Of a stretch of DNA of 64,000 bases, positions 21,664 through 33,739 are shown in pieces. This stretch comes from Stenogyne calaminthoides. Lineage: Eukaryota > Streptophyta > Magnoliopsida > Lamiales > Lamiaceae. The stretch spans positions 23,020,622-23,084,621 of the forward strand of contig JBBCBC010000001.1 of assembly GCA_037126765.1 (NCBI GenBank), read 5' to 3'. How positions within the stretch are numbered: the first letter of the stretch is position 1; every line of letters starts with the position of its first letter. Both the position numbers and the translations under genes were made by a program. The notes under the pieces are model-generated. The model was not told the origin of the DNA. It searched no databases and saw only the letters and a list, made by a program, of their open reading frames with translations.

Positions 21664-24274
21664 CCAAAGGTCTTCTTTTTTTGAAGAACCGTAACCTTAC
21701 ATAGCTTCTTCTTCCCTGCCCTTTTTCTACTTACATTAGAGGCACACATCCTTGTCTACCCGCTCATTCCTTTGAACATCATCTTAATGATAGTGAACTC
21801 AAAGCCTTGAGCATGTTGTGAAGTTCAAGCATGGTCGCATCCGTCTTATTCATATTGTAGTTCACAGTGAAGCTAAAATATGAATCCGAGAAATGACGGA
21901 GGATAAGATAAATGAAAACGCGTTGGTTTTTTAAATTTCAAACCTAAATTACCAAGTTTTATAAATTAGGCCTATCATCTTAAGCACACGAGGTGAAATC
22001 TTCTCCTTTAGTTAAACCCAAGATCCGAACGATCTCTCATCACTTCAAAATCTCGAATGAGATTCGAATCAAAGAGATCCTTCGGATGCTGAAAGCATTT
22101 AGAAGAGACTCATTTTCTCATGTTGCGATTCGAGTCATGCCGAAAACAACATCACACACCAAGTCACGGGGAAGCATCCTTTTGATCTTATTCTCGAGCT
22201 TCTACGGGCCAAACGAAATTGCCTCTCAAGAAAAAATTACAGTGTAATAACAAGGATTGACGTGTCTAACACGCACTTCAATCTTTTTTCTTCCTTAGAC
22301 CAAACACACATTTAGGTGCAAGTCCGGAAAATTTTAGGCTGTGATTTTGTTTGTTTCCAAAACACACGTCAATAATTGGTTATACATTTCAACTAACCAA
22401 GAGAAATAAAATAAAACGGAAATTAAACACATAATTCCTATGATCAATATTCAAAGAATCAAAATAAACATGGTCTTTTTCTTTTGTGTTTATTTTGTCT
22501 CCATTATTTTCACATACTTAACCTAATTTACAGAAAAAATCACAATTTATATCAAATATAAATTATAATGGATTTAGGATCCACATTCTTCTTATCATAA
22601 TCGGCGATGGCAAATTCTGATAACATAACCCAGTAGGTCTCCAAACCAATTGCTGTACCGAATTCTAGTTTGTCGAACCTAGTTCGACGGATGTCCTTAC
22701 TACCCTTTTGTTCATGGCGCTAAATAAACAAAGTTAAGTTGTTTTTACAACCATCGTCAATGACGACATTACACGTCCTTATAAAAGTCCCATTAAATGT
22801 AGATCCCAGCAAAAAAGACGAGGGTCTTTAAGACTTCGTTAGACGAAATCTCCTTTTTACTTTTTAATTTTGATGGAAGACATCTTATCAAATTAATGAA
22901 AAACTATATTTTAGTGAGGAATAGATTTAAAGGTGGGGTATTAATTCTTGTCGAGATCCAACACGTTAATCTACATCACATTTGAAAGAATTATTGGTAT
23001 ACTTACCCAAACATGATTTACGGACCAAACATTTATATGAAATACCGCTCTACCCAAACAATAATATGCTCCGACAATTATTGGTATGCCCTCTAAACAA
23101 TTATAATGCGACGAAAAAAACTTTAATGTAATATAAAAACACGTTAACTGTTTTAATTAATAACTCGTTTAATTCTTTAAATCACAATTTTAAAATCCAA
23201 TTTTAAAATCAAGTTTAATAATTAAATTCATTATTAATATTTTGACTTTAAGTAATCCAATTAATTAAGTCCGTCATTAGTCCAACTAATACGTTTTTGG
23301 TCCAACCATGATTTAATTTTAAAAAATAAACTTTATAAATTTTCCAAAATTAAATCTTAATTTCTTTTATTGTTAGAAATTTTAAGTAATTTCTAAAATC
23401 GCATTTTAAGGGCTGTCTCGAATCGAATTTGCAAAACATCCCTCCCACATCATCACCCATCCAAATCATATCCAATCTTAACAATTCGAGCAACCCAAAA
23501 TTTCCAAACCCCAAATTAATTCCAGATTAATCATCCAAGAATCAATAATCGAGAAATAACCAAAATAGGATCATCGAAAATTCAACGAAGAATAGGGGAG
23601 CATCGGAGACGAAAATCAGCGCAAAGAGTCGAATCAGACATTGCCGGAGACGACGCCAAATGGGTCAATTTCGTCGAGCCTTGACCATGGGCGATTTCAC
23701 CGCGCCGCCCTAGGCGTGCTGGTGTAGCGCCGTCGCCGCTCGGCTCGTGCGTAGGACTCAATCACTCTAAGCGATTAATCGAAGATCGAACGCCGCCGCC
23801 GCTTAATCGGAGAAAGTAAGGTCGACACGATGAACGTGACGATGGAGAGCCATCGACAGTCTCGCGAATCAAACCAAAGACACAGATTTAGCAATGATGA
23901 CGAATCGAATCGCAGAGCAAGACGAACAGGGCGGCGAACGGGACCCGCCGCCAACGCGCATCGCGAGCGGGTCCGCGCGGCCGTCGCCTAGCGATGCACC
24001 GTGGGTCTCCGCCGTGAGCCGGGCGGCGCTGCAGTATGAGGAGACATCTTAGGGTTTCGAAGGCCGAGTGATGAGGAAGACGAAGAGGGACAACCAAGTG
24101 GGTGGATATATCTAATAAATCCTGTTGTGTCACTCCACATATTCACACGCTCAACATTACAATTAAACAATTTATGGTGCAGTCAAACCTAGTTTGGCCG
24201 TACCGAGTGTTTATAAATTTTTTTTATTATAAACATATATTAATTCAATTAAGCAATTAAATCAAGAGCATGAA
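21664..24274 (-). other. Element C gag remnant and leader
   Basis: About 2.6 kb with no intact gene. Around 21790-21900 the minus strand reads gag-like fragments (NYNMNKTDATMLELHNMLK). About 21960-22260 is eroded. The rest, to the primer site, is untranslated leader; about 23640-24000 is GC-rich and CpG-rich, comparable to the leader islands of B and E2. Open frames in that island (such as 23888-24133) are probably chance. Confidence 0.5.
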
Positions 24275-24286
24275 GCTCTGATACCA
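24275..24286 (-). other. Element C primer-binding site
   Basis: On the minus strand TGGTATCAGAGC begins two bases after the 5' LTR end (...ATAATCCAACA). It is complementary to initiator-Met tRNA. Confidence 0.9.
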
Positions 24287-24287
24287 C

Positions 24288-25038
24288 TGTTGGATTATAG
24301 AGGCACATAAACACGTAATACATGCGCAGTGGAAATTAAAGTCCACCAACAGCGAACAATTAATTACAAAATTAAATACGAGTAAACGTAAACAAAATTC
24401 TTACCGCAATTCGTACACGGATTCCTCAATTATGGTATCCACGTAACAGTTGTTTACTAATCTGCACAGATCTGCCAGCGTTGAATCCCCGAGATGAATT
24501 TGCTAGAGGAATTCTAACTTAGAGATTTTATGGAGAAAATATGAACTCACGTTTTATGAATTCCCAAGAGCTCATATATATAGGAGAGACTCAGCTTAAA
24601 TCTTAAGCTAACCTTTATTAGAAAAAATCCCTAATAAAATAAATCTCTTAGATTTATTTCCCACATATAAATCTCTACGGATTTAAATTCCATATATGAC
24701 AAATCTCTACGATTTATTTCCATATATATTAAACCCTATAATAATATTCCAAATATTATTATTGGAAATTCTTATTTAATTAAATCCAATTTAATTAAAC
24801 ATTAATAATAATTAATTCCAAATTAATCTATTATTAATTACTTCTCCATAAATTAAATATTAAATCTAATTTAACATTTAATCAACCAACTATAATTAGT
24901 AAATAACCATTACTTGTTGTGTGACTCATATGCCCTCATATATCGAGCGATTAGTCAAACTAATGATCTTAATTAAACCATAGACAATAAATCAGACATT
25001 CTCAATATATGAGGTACGTTGCGAGGAAATGTGCAACT
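24288..25038 (-). repeat. Element C 5' LTR, portion proximal to the leader
   Basis: The inner 751 bp of the 5' LTR, ending at the CAACT duplication created by insertion of B. It matches 15975-16720 closely. TATATATA near 24574 marks the LTR promoter. The other portion is 49033-49876. Confidence 0.9.
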
Positions 25039-26867
25039 TGTTGGGATAACATATGCCAGGATCTATCGGGATGACCTCATAAACACAAATTTAAATTAAT
25101 AATTATTACTAGCATGAATTTACCTAAGTGAATTCAAATAATAATAAATCCAACAACAACATGCAATTAATATTTCACGTAAAAGATCCTAAAGACGCTG
25201 AATTTCTAGGAGTTTACGAACGCATTCATTGGAGAGACGATCCGAGACAGACAGGATCAAGTATCTGGATACCCACCAAAAGTCCTTCTCAAGTATTCCC
25301 AAGTCCTCATCCAATAACCCTATCTGGATACCCACCAAAAGTCCTTCTCAAGTATTCCCAAGTCCTCATCCAATAACCTCAGTAGAAGGTTCTCCAATGA
25401 ACTATTTATAAAACAAGAAAAATAAAAATATTGTTGCACCACCTTTGTGGATTTCTAATACTTCCAACGCATGGAACACTAGTTGGGAATTTTCAAAGTA
25501 ATTAGGGCTAGGAAAGATCTTTTCTTGATCTCCAAGAAATCTTGAATATATCGAATATATTCTTCTTTCCATGTCTATTTTTCCACAAAAATCTCACACC
25601 CTTATTTAGCCTAAATTTTTGAAAAAAAACAAGAAGATTTGCAAGATTGGATCTTTCTTGAATTTATGAGATATTCTTGTATTCCAAGAAAATCAAGAAA
25701 ATCTTTCTTCCCTTTCTTATACATAATTTTTGAAAAATCCAATTAAAGAAGCCAAGTGGGAGTTTTCTTGAATTTATGGGATAATCTTGTATTCCAAGAA
25801 TACATTATCCCCTTTCCATAAAATCTTTTCAAGAAAATCCTTCTCCCTTTTTTCTTTAGTATTTTCGAAAAAATAGGAAATATTGCAACAATAAATTTAT
25901 TTTATTTTAAGCACCTTTTATTTATTGGACTATAATTTGGGCTACTTGAGGGGCCTTTAGGAGAATTAAGATGGACCTTCCAATGGGCTTCTGAATTCCA
26001 ATATTGAGCACAATATAATTCAGCCCATTAATATTAATTAATGCCACTATATAATTAATATTGCACTATCCAATCTTAACTCATATTACGGTAATATGGC
26101 TCCCGATTATTATTTCCCGTGTTTAAGATTATTTAGTCCATTAATTAATTAAGCCACTGAAAAACTTTATATTAATTAATATCTTTATCCTTGGAGTAAG
26201 GACAACCCAACTTCATTATCCATACCGGAAAATTAATTCCACTTACAAGATTTAGTATGATAAAGGTTTCGGGCCCACCAAGGGGACCAATCAAGCAAGA
26301 AATTGCAAGCACACGATTCTCTGTATTAATTTAGCAATTGTCGTGCAATTAATATTATTACCCAAGATATAGGGTATCGAAGTCTCAATGATTCTCTTCC
26401 CATTTATAAGTCAAAGCAATAACTACTAATCACACACAGTCCATATTAAGTGACAGAGATTAAGAAATCAACAACCACTGAGGTCTAACTCTTCATCCCT
26501 TAAGTCAGTGCGGATGAGTTTATCCTCTCTGTAGGTCCGCTTCAGCGCATCGAATGCACTAGTGTAATCTCTTGGTCAAGACAAGCCAATCTGAGCCTTA
26601 CACATCAACTTCTACCTATAGATTGTTCGGATCTATCTAAGTTGTGAAACACGCACTCGTTTACAAGGCACTATTAACATGATCTTCTGTGATTTGGTAT
26701 CACCACGTTAACTACAATGTAACGTATGTTATGAACGGTTTGCAATAAATATATATAACATTCGATCATATTTAAAGAAATAGTGATAAACAATTTATTT
26801 AAGTAAATAAGTATTTAATACATATGTTATACAAAGTAAAAGCATACTTTCACGTATAACCCCAACA
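25039..26867 (-). repeat. Element B 3' LTR
   Basis: 1,829 bp, pairing with 47182-49027. It differs by a 59-bp tandem duplication (25262-25379) and by loss of about 45 bp near 25490 that contains the TATA box and hairpin in the other copy. Short open frames spanning 25128-25411 are produced by the duplication and are not genes. Confidence 0.92.
25262..25379. repeat. 59-bp tandem duplication in B 3' LTR
   Basis: Two adjacent copies (25262-25320, 25321-25379), identical except possibly the last base. The B 5' LTR (about 47405-47463) has one copy, so the duplication is recent and private to this LTR. Confidence 0.9.
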
Positions 26868-26992
26868 ATCTCCCACTTATACTCAAAGTCTGCTTTTAAG
26901 TATACCACAGCATGTCTCGTGTAGTTCTACGTGACATCTAATGTCACCTACACGAACCTAATAATATATCTCCCACTTATACTCAAAGCAGA
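26868..26992 (-). other. Element B doubled polypurine tract
   Basis: On the minus strand TTTGAGTATAAGTGGGAGAT occurs directly before the LTR and again about 100 bp upstream. E2 has the same doubling. The inner copy may act as a second plus-strand primer. Confidence 0.7.
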
Positions 26993-28526
26993 TTGGCTAT
27001 GCACTTGACAACCATTCCTCCCACATGTCTCTTGAATGTTTCGAGGCCCGGGCGTACACTTTGAAAAAGGATTAACTAGGTTATCCTCCAATGCGATCTT
27101 AGCCACCTCTACATCTCCTCTTTTAACGATTTTTCATCTAAGATTTCTTTCCTTCAGTGTGTTTGTTTGACTCGTGGGCTCTTAGTTCCCTTGAATTTGC
27201 AACTGCCCTTAGCAAATATTGCTAGACAAATTCAGAACTCCATCCAAGTCCACTAAGAAGATCTAGAGCAAAACTGGTTCCTTCACTACTTCACAAGTAG
27301 CTACTGTCCCGGCTTCCATGGTTGAGTCAGTGATGCATTTTTGCTTCACACTCGTCCATTTCATGGCTACACTTCCAAAATGAAAACACACTTACTGAGG
27401 CAGATAGTTTGGAATCTATGTTTGATTGGAAATCCGAGTCTGTGTATCCCACTGGAAATAAACTTTCCGACTGATAAACTAGCATTCTATCTTGAGTTCT
27501 TTTCAGATACTTCAGAATGTTCTTAACAACGGTCCAATGTTGATTTTCGAGATTACTCTGATATCTCGCTACCATGCCTACGGCGTAGCAGATATCCGGT
27601 CTCGTACACAACATTGCATACATGAGAGTTCCTACTGCCGACGCATAAGGAATGCCTCTCATGTCATCTATCTCCCTTTGTGTCTTAGGGCACATGTCTT
27701 TCGATAGATGGATTCCATGCCTGAAAGGTACAAAACCCTTCTTGGAATCTTGCATGTTGAAACGCTTCAAAAAGGTATCTATGTATGAAGCTTGCGATAA
27801 GCCGATCATTCTTTTCTTTTGATCTCGAGTGATCTTGATCCCAAGAATATGATCGGCTTCCCCTAAGTCCTTCATATCAAACTATTTTGATAGCCATACC
27901 CTTACGTCTGATAAAACCTTTACATCATTTCCGATGAGCAGAATATCATCTACGTATATTACTAGGAATACCAAGGCAGTTCCGTCACACTTCCTATAAA
28001 CACAACTCTCGAAATCGTTTAGATCAAACCCATAAGATTTGATTACATGATCAAAACATTGGTTCCAAGCCCGAGATGCTTGCTTCAGTCCATAAATGGA
28101 CTTCCTGAGCTTGCACAGAAGGTGTTCTTGGCCTTTTTCGATGAAACCTTCGGGTTGTTGCATATAGATTTCCTCGTCAAGACTCCCGTTAAGGAAAGTT
28201 GTCTTGACATCCATTTGCCAGATCTCAAAATCTAGATGCGCAGCTATTGCCAAGAGAATACGGATGGACTTAAGTATAGCTACAGGTGAAAAGGTTTCTT
28301 CATAATCGATACCCTCTTTCTGAGTGTATTCCTTTGCCACAAGCCTAGCTTTAAAGTTTTCCACCTTCCCGTCCGGTCCTCTCTTCCTCTTGTAGACCCA
28401 CTTGCATCCAATGGGTTTTACCCCACTGGGTGGTTCAACTAGCTCCCACACCTGATTATGATCCATTGAGCCCATCTCACCTTCCATCGCAGTTTGCCAG
28501 GATTCTGAATCCTTATCTTGGACCAT
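26993..28526 (-). pseudogene. Element B RT and RNase H remnant
   Basis: The RT spans 28526-27327 in two segments separated by one stop. The first (28526-27882) has KPIGCKWVYKRKRGPDGKV, FKARLVAK, ETFSPVA, MDVKTTFLNGSL and the intact box LVFLVIYVDDILLIGND. The second (27875-27327) has DLGEADHILGIKITRD, PYASAVGTLMYAML, TRPDICYAVG and YTDSDFQ at the entry to RNase H. Downstream the RNase H is frame-broken. An Angela-type enzyme, inactive because of the interruptions. Confidence 0.85.
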
Positions 28527-28906
28527 CTCCTTGTAGGACCAGGGGTCTGATTCATTTTCTCCCAGGGATCAAATCTGAAGATTCTCCTATCCCCATGAAT
28601 CTCCCAGGTTATCGAACAACCCTCCCACTACGATGAGGTTCCGATTGTGTCGGTGTGAAGCTTAGTATATCAACCTGTACAGTTGGTATATGAGTTTGCC
28701 CTCTTATTTCGTTTAAGGTAATCTCACTTCTAGGCTTTCGATTGTTCATAAAGTCTTCTTCTAAAAATCTAAAGTGCATACTTATTACCACCTTTTGATC
28801 TTCGGGACCATTGAACATGCACCCTTTTGTTCCCATGGGATATCCTATAAATAACCTTAGTTCCGAATGTGCATCCAACTTATCGGCTTCCTTATCTAGC
28901 ACGTAT
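28527..28906 (-). pseudogene. Element B integrase C-terminus and linker, downstream of A
   Basis: Resumes exactly after A with YVLDKEADKL, SELRLFIGYP and GTKGCMFNGPEDQKV, then the linker ending RSGRVVR. The matching upstream piece ends WGCPAY at 43754, so A sits between adjacent codons of one conserved motif. Confidence 0.85.
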
Positions 28907-30534
28907 TGTAGGTCCCGAACAGGTTTTGTGAGGGCAGAAGTCTAGAGGGGAGGGGTGAATAGACTTATGAAAACTTTTCGTGCAAGATCAGGTGTGATGG
29001 CAAGTTACCTGATCAGAGTGCGAGTGAATCAATTTGGACTGATATCCAACTTACTGATCGCCCGATGGCAGATCAGTTCGGTGTCTATCAGTTTAACTGA
29101 TGTGCGGAAGCTAGTTTTAACCCGTGTGAAAAACCAGTTTTATAAGATCAGATTCTGAAGTCTGTTTTCAATCAGATGACTGAAATGTCAAGCTAATCAG
29201 ATCAGTTGCTTGATGCAGACTGATCCTAACTCAGAATATGTATGCAGTTTAAAGCCAAGTTGTGTGCAATAGTGTAAAGCAGTTAAGAGCAAGTAAATAC
29301 ACATAAGATTTTTATAGTGGTTCGGACAACCAGTCATACGTCCACTCTTCCCTATCATAAGGGGCACCAACTTAACCAACTGGACTTAGTTTATTGTGTT
29401 AGTCCAACACAGTACAACCAACAAATGTTTATAGAGTTCTCACTCAACCGATCCCATAAATCAGAACTAGAAACCCTAGTCTGAAATCTTGCTAAACAAA
29501 CTTAACCTAACTTTGAGTTTGGGTAAAGATTTGTTGTTTGTTCCAACTGGAATTCTATCCTAGTTTTGAGGTAGCCTTAAGCTAGAGGATAAGAATTCTA
29601 TTCTAAGAACTAATGGGATGAACACTTATAAAATAAACTTGAATTTTATGTTCTTCGTGCGGAAATTTGCTTATGACTTGAGCTTGATGATAATTTTCGT
29701 GTCTTCACTATGAAGAGCAATCCCATATTTATAGACCTCGAAATCAAAGAGACGTTGGAGAGCAATTTGAATTTCAGGTTATTTTTGGTAGGTTGCAGGA
29801 TTGATTTGACGTGCTTCAGGAACGGCATGGCCGAAAGTGTGTATATTTGTCCTTTATAGCCGTTTGACTTTGCAGCGCCGAATCCCGCATTATCAGCTCC
29901 GTACGTACGTGTCTCGTTCTCATTGGTTAACAAGTACACTTTTTCAGTGTTTGTTCTACCAACTAAAGTTGACATTCTTCTTGTTCTGATTGACAACGTA
30001 TGACCTGGTGTAACATCAATTGACACCTGGTGTGAGCTGACCTGATCAAATAAAACTGATCAGTCTACCTGATAGAGTCTTCTTGTGCAAGTTATCTTAG
30101 CTCAACTAGCAGACTCGACTGATGTAAGTCTTTTGGTCTTCTGGTCTTGATCTTCTGGTAGCCATCTGATCTTCAGGTCTTCTGAACTTGAGCTTCATGT
30201 CTTCACCTGATCATCTGACTTCGTCTGGTCTTCTGACTTGACTTTTCTTCTGACCTGACTTGTCTTCTGACCTCATCTGGTCTTCTGGTCTTCTGACCTC
30301 ATCTGGTCTTCTAATCTTCTGACCTCATCTGGTCTTCTGATCTTCTGACCTCATCTGACCTATACATATTGAGTTCCCCCTCAATATGTGACCTATCCTT
30401 TACATCAGCTTTCTATACATTTCAGCTGGTCATCCTATCATGATATTAAGTCATCAATCGGCTAACAGGTCTGACTGGTCCTATTACAAACTGTTTTGGA
30501 ACTTCCATCAAAATTTAATACAAATTTCCCAACA
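28907..30534 (-). repeat. Element A 3' LTR
   Basis: 1,628 bp; in + orientation TGTAGGTCCCGAAC to TTTCCCAACA. TATAAATA lies on the minus strand at 29726-29733. A repeat-rich stretch (30235-30360) alternates GACCTCATCTGGTCTTCTGA-type units. Confidence 0.93.
30235..30360. repeat. U3 tandem units in A LTR
   Basis: Short imperfect units built on CTTCTGACCTCATCTGGT. The 5' LTR has the matching array at about 43430-43570. Placed upstream of the LTR TATA box on the element strand, as expected of enhancer repeats in copia LTRs. Confidence 0.6.
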
Positions 30535-30550
30535 ATTTCCCCCTTTTTTA
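30535..30550 (-). other. Element A polypurine tract
   Basis: On the minus strand AAAAAAGGGGGAAAT directly precedes the 3' LTR (TGTTGGGAAATT). Confidence 0.85.
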
Positions 30551-31162
30551 TGGAACCAAAACACTTAATCAGAAAAACAGATAACCATGCGAAATGTAAA
30601 AACATAGACAACAAAAATCAGAAGACAATGAGTTGTTGTCTTAAGATCATAAATATAACTTGTTTCATTGATAATGATTTTGAAGTACAAGTACAAGATT
30701 TATCTAATATCTGATCTAAAAGAGAACATCTTCTGATTTCTTACAAATCTCTCAAGCCTTCAGGAACTTGGAATATATTATACATTCTTCTCAGCACTTC
30801 CTTCTGGTGTTCTTCTTCAATTATATTGCCTCTCTCCAGTGCATCAAAATAAGCTTTCCTAAAGCCCACTGAATCATATTCTCCATTCTTCTTTATAGGA
30901 GGGATCAAATGCTCAAATCTCGGAGCAGAAGGTCTCAAAGTCATCTTCTGTCCTTCCCTCATGACTTCCTTGTAGAATACTTAATATTTGGTTTCGAGCC
31001 AGTCCAGAAAGATCTCATCGAAAAGATTGTCATCTTGTTCTTCTGGGACTCGCTGGATCATGAATACATCGCATAACCAGTCTATCTTGATAATTCTCCA
31101 AGGGTCATGGAGATCTTCTCTGCATACCAGTATCTCATTTACCTTTACTGGAAGAGCATTCT

Positions 31163-32605
31163 CTACCCAGGTCTCGTCTGTTCAGCAGCAGCCTTTTCTT
31201 TCTGTTTTCTTCTGAAGGCACGATCTAGGCATGCTGCTTCTTTCAGCTTCTTTATCTTGGTAGCCTCTTCCATGATCTTTCTTCTCTTTTGCAGATCCTC
31301 TTGTTCTTTTATCTGGTCCTTTGATAGCGACAGTTCTGACCTGGTGACCATTATTTTCTGAGTTGCAGGGCGTTTAGGTTGTTTTCTCTTCAATTTGCTT
31401 TTCTTCTTTGCCTCTGCCTCAGCTGCTTCTTCTTCTTCAAGTCTTTTGGCCAGATCAAGTCTTCTGGCTTTTTCTTCTATCAGTTGCTTCTTCTGAATGG
31501 TTGATGAGAAATCTTCGATATTGTCCACCCTTGCGGTCAGATCAATCAATTCAGCTTTCTGTTCCTCAATGGCCTTATCCTGCAAGTCCAGTTGTCTGGT
31601 GTGTTCTTCAACATTAGTGAATATTTCGGCCAACTCAGTGTCTTGGACTTCAGGTCTTGATGCATTAATGATCATTTGAGCAGTTGGGGCGTCATGTTTT
31701 TCTGATGTCTGACCTTCCCCCTTTTTGGTTGCATCAAGAAGCTTGCGGTTGGTCGACTCAAGCTTGGCGAACTGATACAACATTTCAGTTTTGAGCTCAT
31801 CGACCTCCAAGGATTGGATCTGAACATGCGATGTAGAAGGAGTCGGACCCAGCATTTTGGACACAGCATCTTCCAACGCCTTCTTTGCAATAGATACATA
31901 GGTCTCGAATCTTTTAACCGCGGCTTCAAAACTGGAATCAGCTTGCATTAATGATTTGTAGGCTTCCTCGAACAGTACCCGAACATCTGAAAGCATAGAG
32001 ACCTCCAGTCCAAGTTTCGCAAGCAACAACTTGACTCTCTGCATCTCAGATGTTGCCACTTCTGAGTGCATCTCCACCAGTTTGGCAGCTGTTAGATTCC
32101 TCTCAGACTCAATAATTTTCTGAGTACGCTCCTCCATCTGACTCAGTAGAGTGGTGGCAAGATTTGTAAACTGAGCTTCCACCGACGCCTTGACCCCATA
32201 CAGAATAGTCGTCGAAACGTGGTCTAGGGTCTCGGGTGGAATAAGCACAACTGGTGTGGATGTTTGTGCCTCCTCAACTAGGGTCTCATCTGGTCCACCC
32301 TCAGCTGACTCATCGGCAGCATCTTCAAATTCCTCATTAAGTTCGGAAAAACCCATCTTCTTGTTTATCAACCAGGCAACATCGCCATCAGAAGCTAGTT
32401 CTGCTGCGCTGATGACTCCGGCCAGATGTTTCATCTTGAGCTCCATGGCCACAAAGTCATCATTTCCAATGGCCTCCAATGCGATCAGAAAATCTTTAAT
32501 ATTTTGTAGTCTGACGTCCCTCCAGAATAGAATCTCAGCAACCTGTTGACGAACACCAGGATGGTCAACCAGGTTGGGATAGTGGGAGTCCAGAAAATTG
32601 TCCAC
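31163..32605 (-). CDS. Accessory protein C-terminal part: coiled coil, basic (480 codons)
   Basis: The first residue shown by the frame is a GTG, so this is not an independent start. One TAG (32609-32611) separates it from the preceding frame in the same register, and CAG to TAG would explain it. The N-terminal region is globular with LDSHYPNLVDHPGVRQQVAE and FLIALEAIGNDDF. The middle is long amphipathic helix. Residues about 330-470 are strongly heptad-like and charged, with basic clusters KKKSKLKRKQPKRP and LQKRRKI resembling nuclear signals. No domain is recognised. Frame length in an otherwise decaying element suggests either recent function or stop-poor composition. Confidence 0.6.
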   Translation of the reverse strand: MDNFLDSHYPNLVDHPGVRQQVAEILFWRDVRLQNIKDFLIALEAIGNDDFVAMELKMKHLAGVISAAELASDGDVAWLINKKMGFSELNEEFEDAADESAEGGPDETLVEEAQTSTPVVLIPPETLDHVSTTILYGVKASVEAQFTNLATTLLSQMEERTQKIIESERNLTAAKLVEMHSEVATSEMQRVKLLLAKLGLEVSMLSDVRVLFEEAYKSLMQADSSFEAAVKRFETYVSIAKKALEDAVSKMLGPTPSTSHVQIQSLEVDELKTEMLYQFAKLESTNRKLLDATKKGEGQTSEKHDAPTAQMIINASRPEVQDTELAEIFTNVEEHTRQLDLQDKAIEEQKAELIDLTARVDNIEDFSSTIQKKQLIEEKARRLDLAKRLEEEEAAEAEAKKKSKLKRKQPKRPATQKIMVTRSELSLSKDQIKEQEDLQKRRKIMEEATKIKKLKEAACLDRAFRRKQKEKAAAEQTRPG

Positions 32606-32608
32606 TCG

Positions 32609-33739
32609 CTACCTCAAAAATCTGATCATAGGCTTTACTGGCTCAGGAGAGTCGAAGACTTTCCTGGTGTTAAAAGGGTTATGAGCCACATAAACGAAAG
32701 CGGCCTTCTGTCGGGTAGTCTGAATGTCAGGTGTGGCTTCCCTGAAGGGTTCAGGTTGAGGTGATAGTGCTGGCTCAGGTTGGGGTGATGTATGGAGAGA
32801 TGGTTGTCTGGGAGGTGAGGGTGCAGGTGTAGAGGGATGAGAAGAAGGAGGTTTAGGTGAGGGTGTTTTCTGAGGTGTGGGAGAGGGGGTTTTGGATATT
32901 GGTGTAGGGGATCTTGGATAGTGAATGGACTCGTGACCCTTGAAGAGGGAGCTCAGGTGTGCCAAGTCAGATGGCTCAGACTCGCCCTGGGCTTCTTCAA
33001 AACTCTCTTCTGCAGCTCTACCAGCCTCTTTCTGACCAGGCTCCTCCAACACTACCAGTTCGCGCCCCGTACTGACCGTGTGTTCAGAGCTCACATCGGT
33101 CTCTTCTCCAGCTAACTCAAGATGCTTATCTCCTCCAGATTCCAGGATTTCAACATCGCAATCCTCGTCCCTAAGACCCTCAGAAGGCATTCCAGCCTTC
33201 TGTGGCAGCATTGATGTGAGTTTCTTCTGACGCTTCACACCTGCATCAGAAGGCTTACTCACAACTTGTTTCCTCTTTGCAGCTTTAACCTTCGGTTGGG
33301 CTCTTGCCCTCGTCTGCGCAGATGATGTCGCCTTAGTCTTTGGCACATACGGAGCAAGGTCATTATCTGATTGTCCAGGCAATTCCTCGTCCTTAAGAAA
33401 AATTGCCTTGAACTTCTCCAGGTAAGATTTCCGTCCAATGTCAGACCAGGAGTAGTGAGGAATCTTATCGGCGAGGATGATGCTGACCTTGTGAATATTG
33501 CATATATTTTTGGTCAGTACTACCTGGTTCTGCTCATTCACCACAAACTTTGTTGATTCTTGTAGCAGTCGATGCTTGAACAACCCCATCCAGTTCATGT
33601 TTGGGGCCTTCTCAATAATGGCAGTCATCACATGATGCTTTTGCTGGGTTAGGGCATCTGGGCTAAAGGCCCAGAATGACCTTCGAGACGATCTCGAAAA
33701 GCAGCCTATATTTCCTTCAGAGGTAGGGAACCTTGACAT
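32609..33739 (-). CDS. Accessory protein middle part: conserved INW region and proline-rich tail (376 codons)
   Basis: The first 25 or so residues are an out-of-frame artefact: the homologous E1 sequence shows the true frame there is RKYRLLFEIVSKVILG, one frame over. From about residue 28 the frame is genuine (ALTQQKHHVMTAIIEKAPNM, NWMGLFKHRLLQESTKFVV) and matches E1 6300-6420. A bipartite basic cluster (KAAKRKQVVSKP, GVKRQKKL) lies near residues 150-175, then an acidic Glu/Ser-rich stretch. Residues about 275-335 are rich in PSPTP/PSPKPP repeats. A proline-rich region followed by coiled coil recalls descriptions of the SIRE1 env-like protein, but no membrane segment is seen. Confidence 0.6.
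   Translation of the reverse strand: MSRFPTSEGNIGCFSRSSRRSFWAFSPDALTQQKHHVMTAIIEKAPNMNWMGLFKHRLLQESTKFVVNEQNQVVLTKNICNIHKVSIILADKIPHYSWSDIGRKSYLEKFKAIFLKDEELPGQSDNDLAPYVPKTKATSSAQTRARAQPKVKAAKRKQVVSKPSDAGVKRQKKLTSMLPQKAGMPSEGLRDEDCDVEILESGGDKHLELAGEETDVSSEHTVSTGRELVVLEEPGQKEAGRAAEESFEEAQGESEPSDLAHLSSLFKGHESIHYPRSPTPISKTPSPTPQKTPSPKPPSSHPSTPAPSPPRQPSLHTSPQPEPALSPQPEPFREATPDIQTTRQKAAFVYVAHNPFNTRKVFDSPEPVKPMIRFLR

Noticed and set aside
25128..25411. Frame with a repeated SGYPPKVLLKYSQVLIQ-like segment
   Set aside because: Produced by the 59-bp tandem duplication inside an LTR; the sister LTR lacks it.
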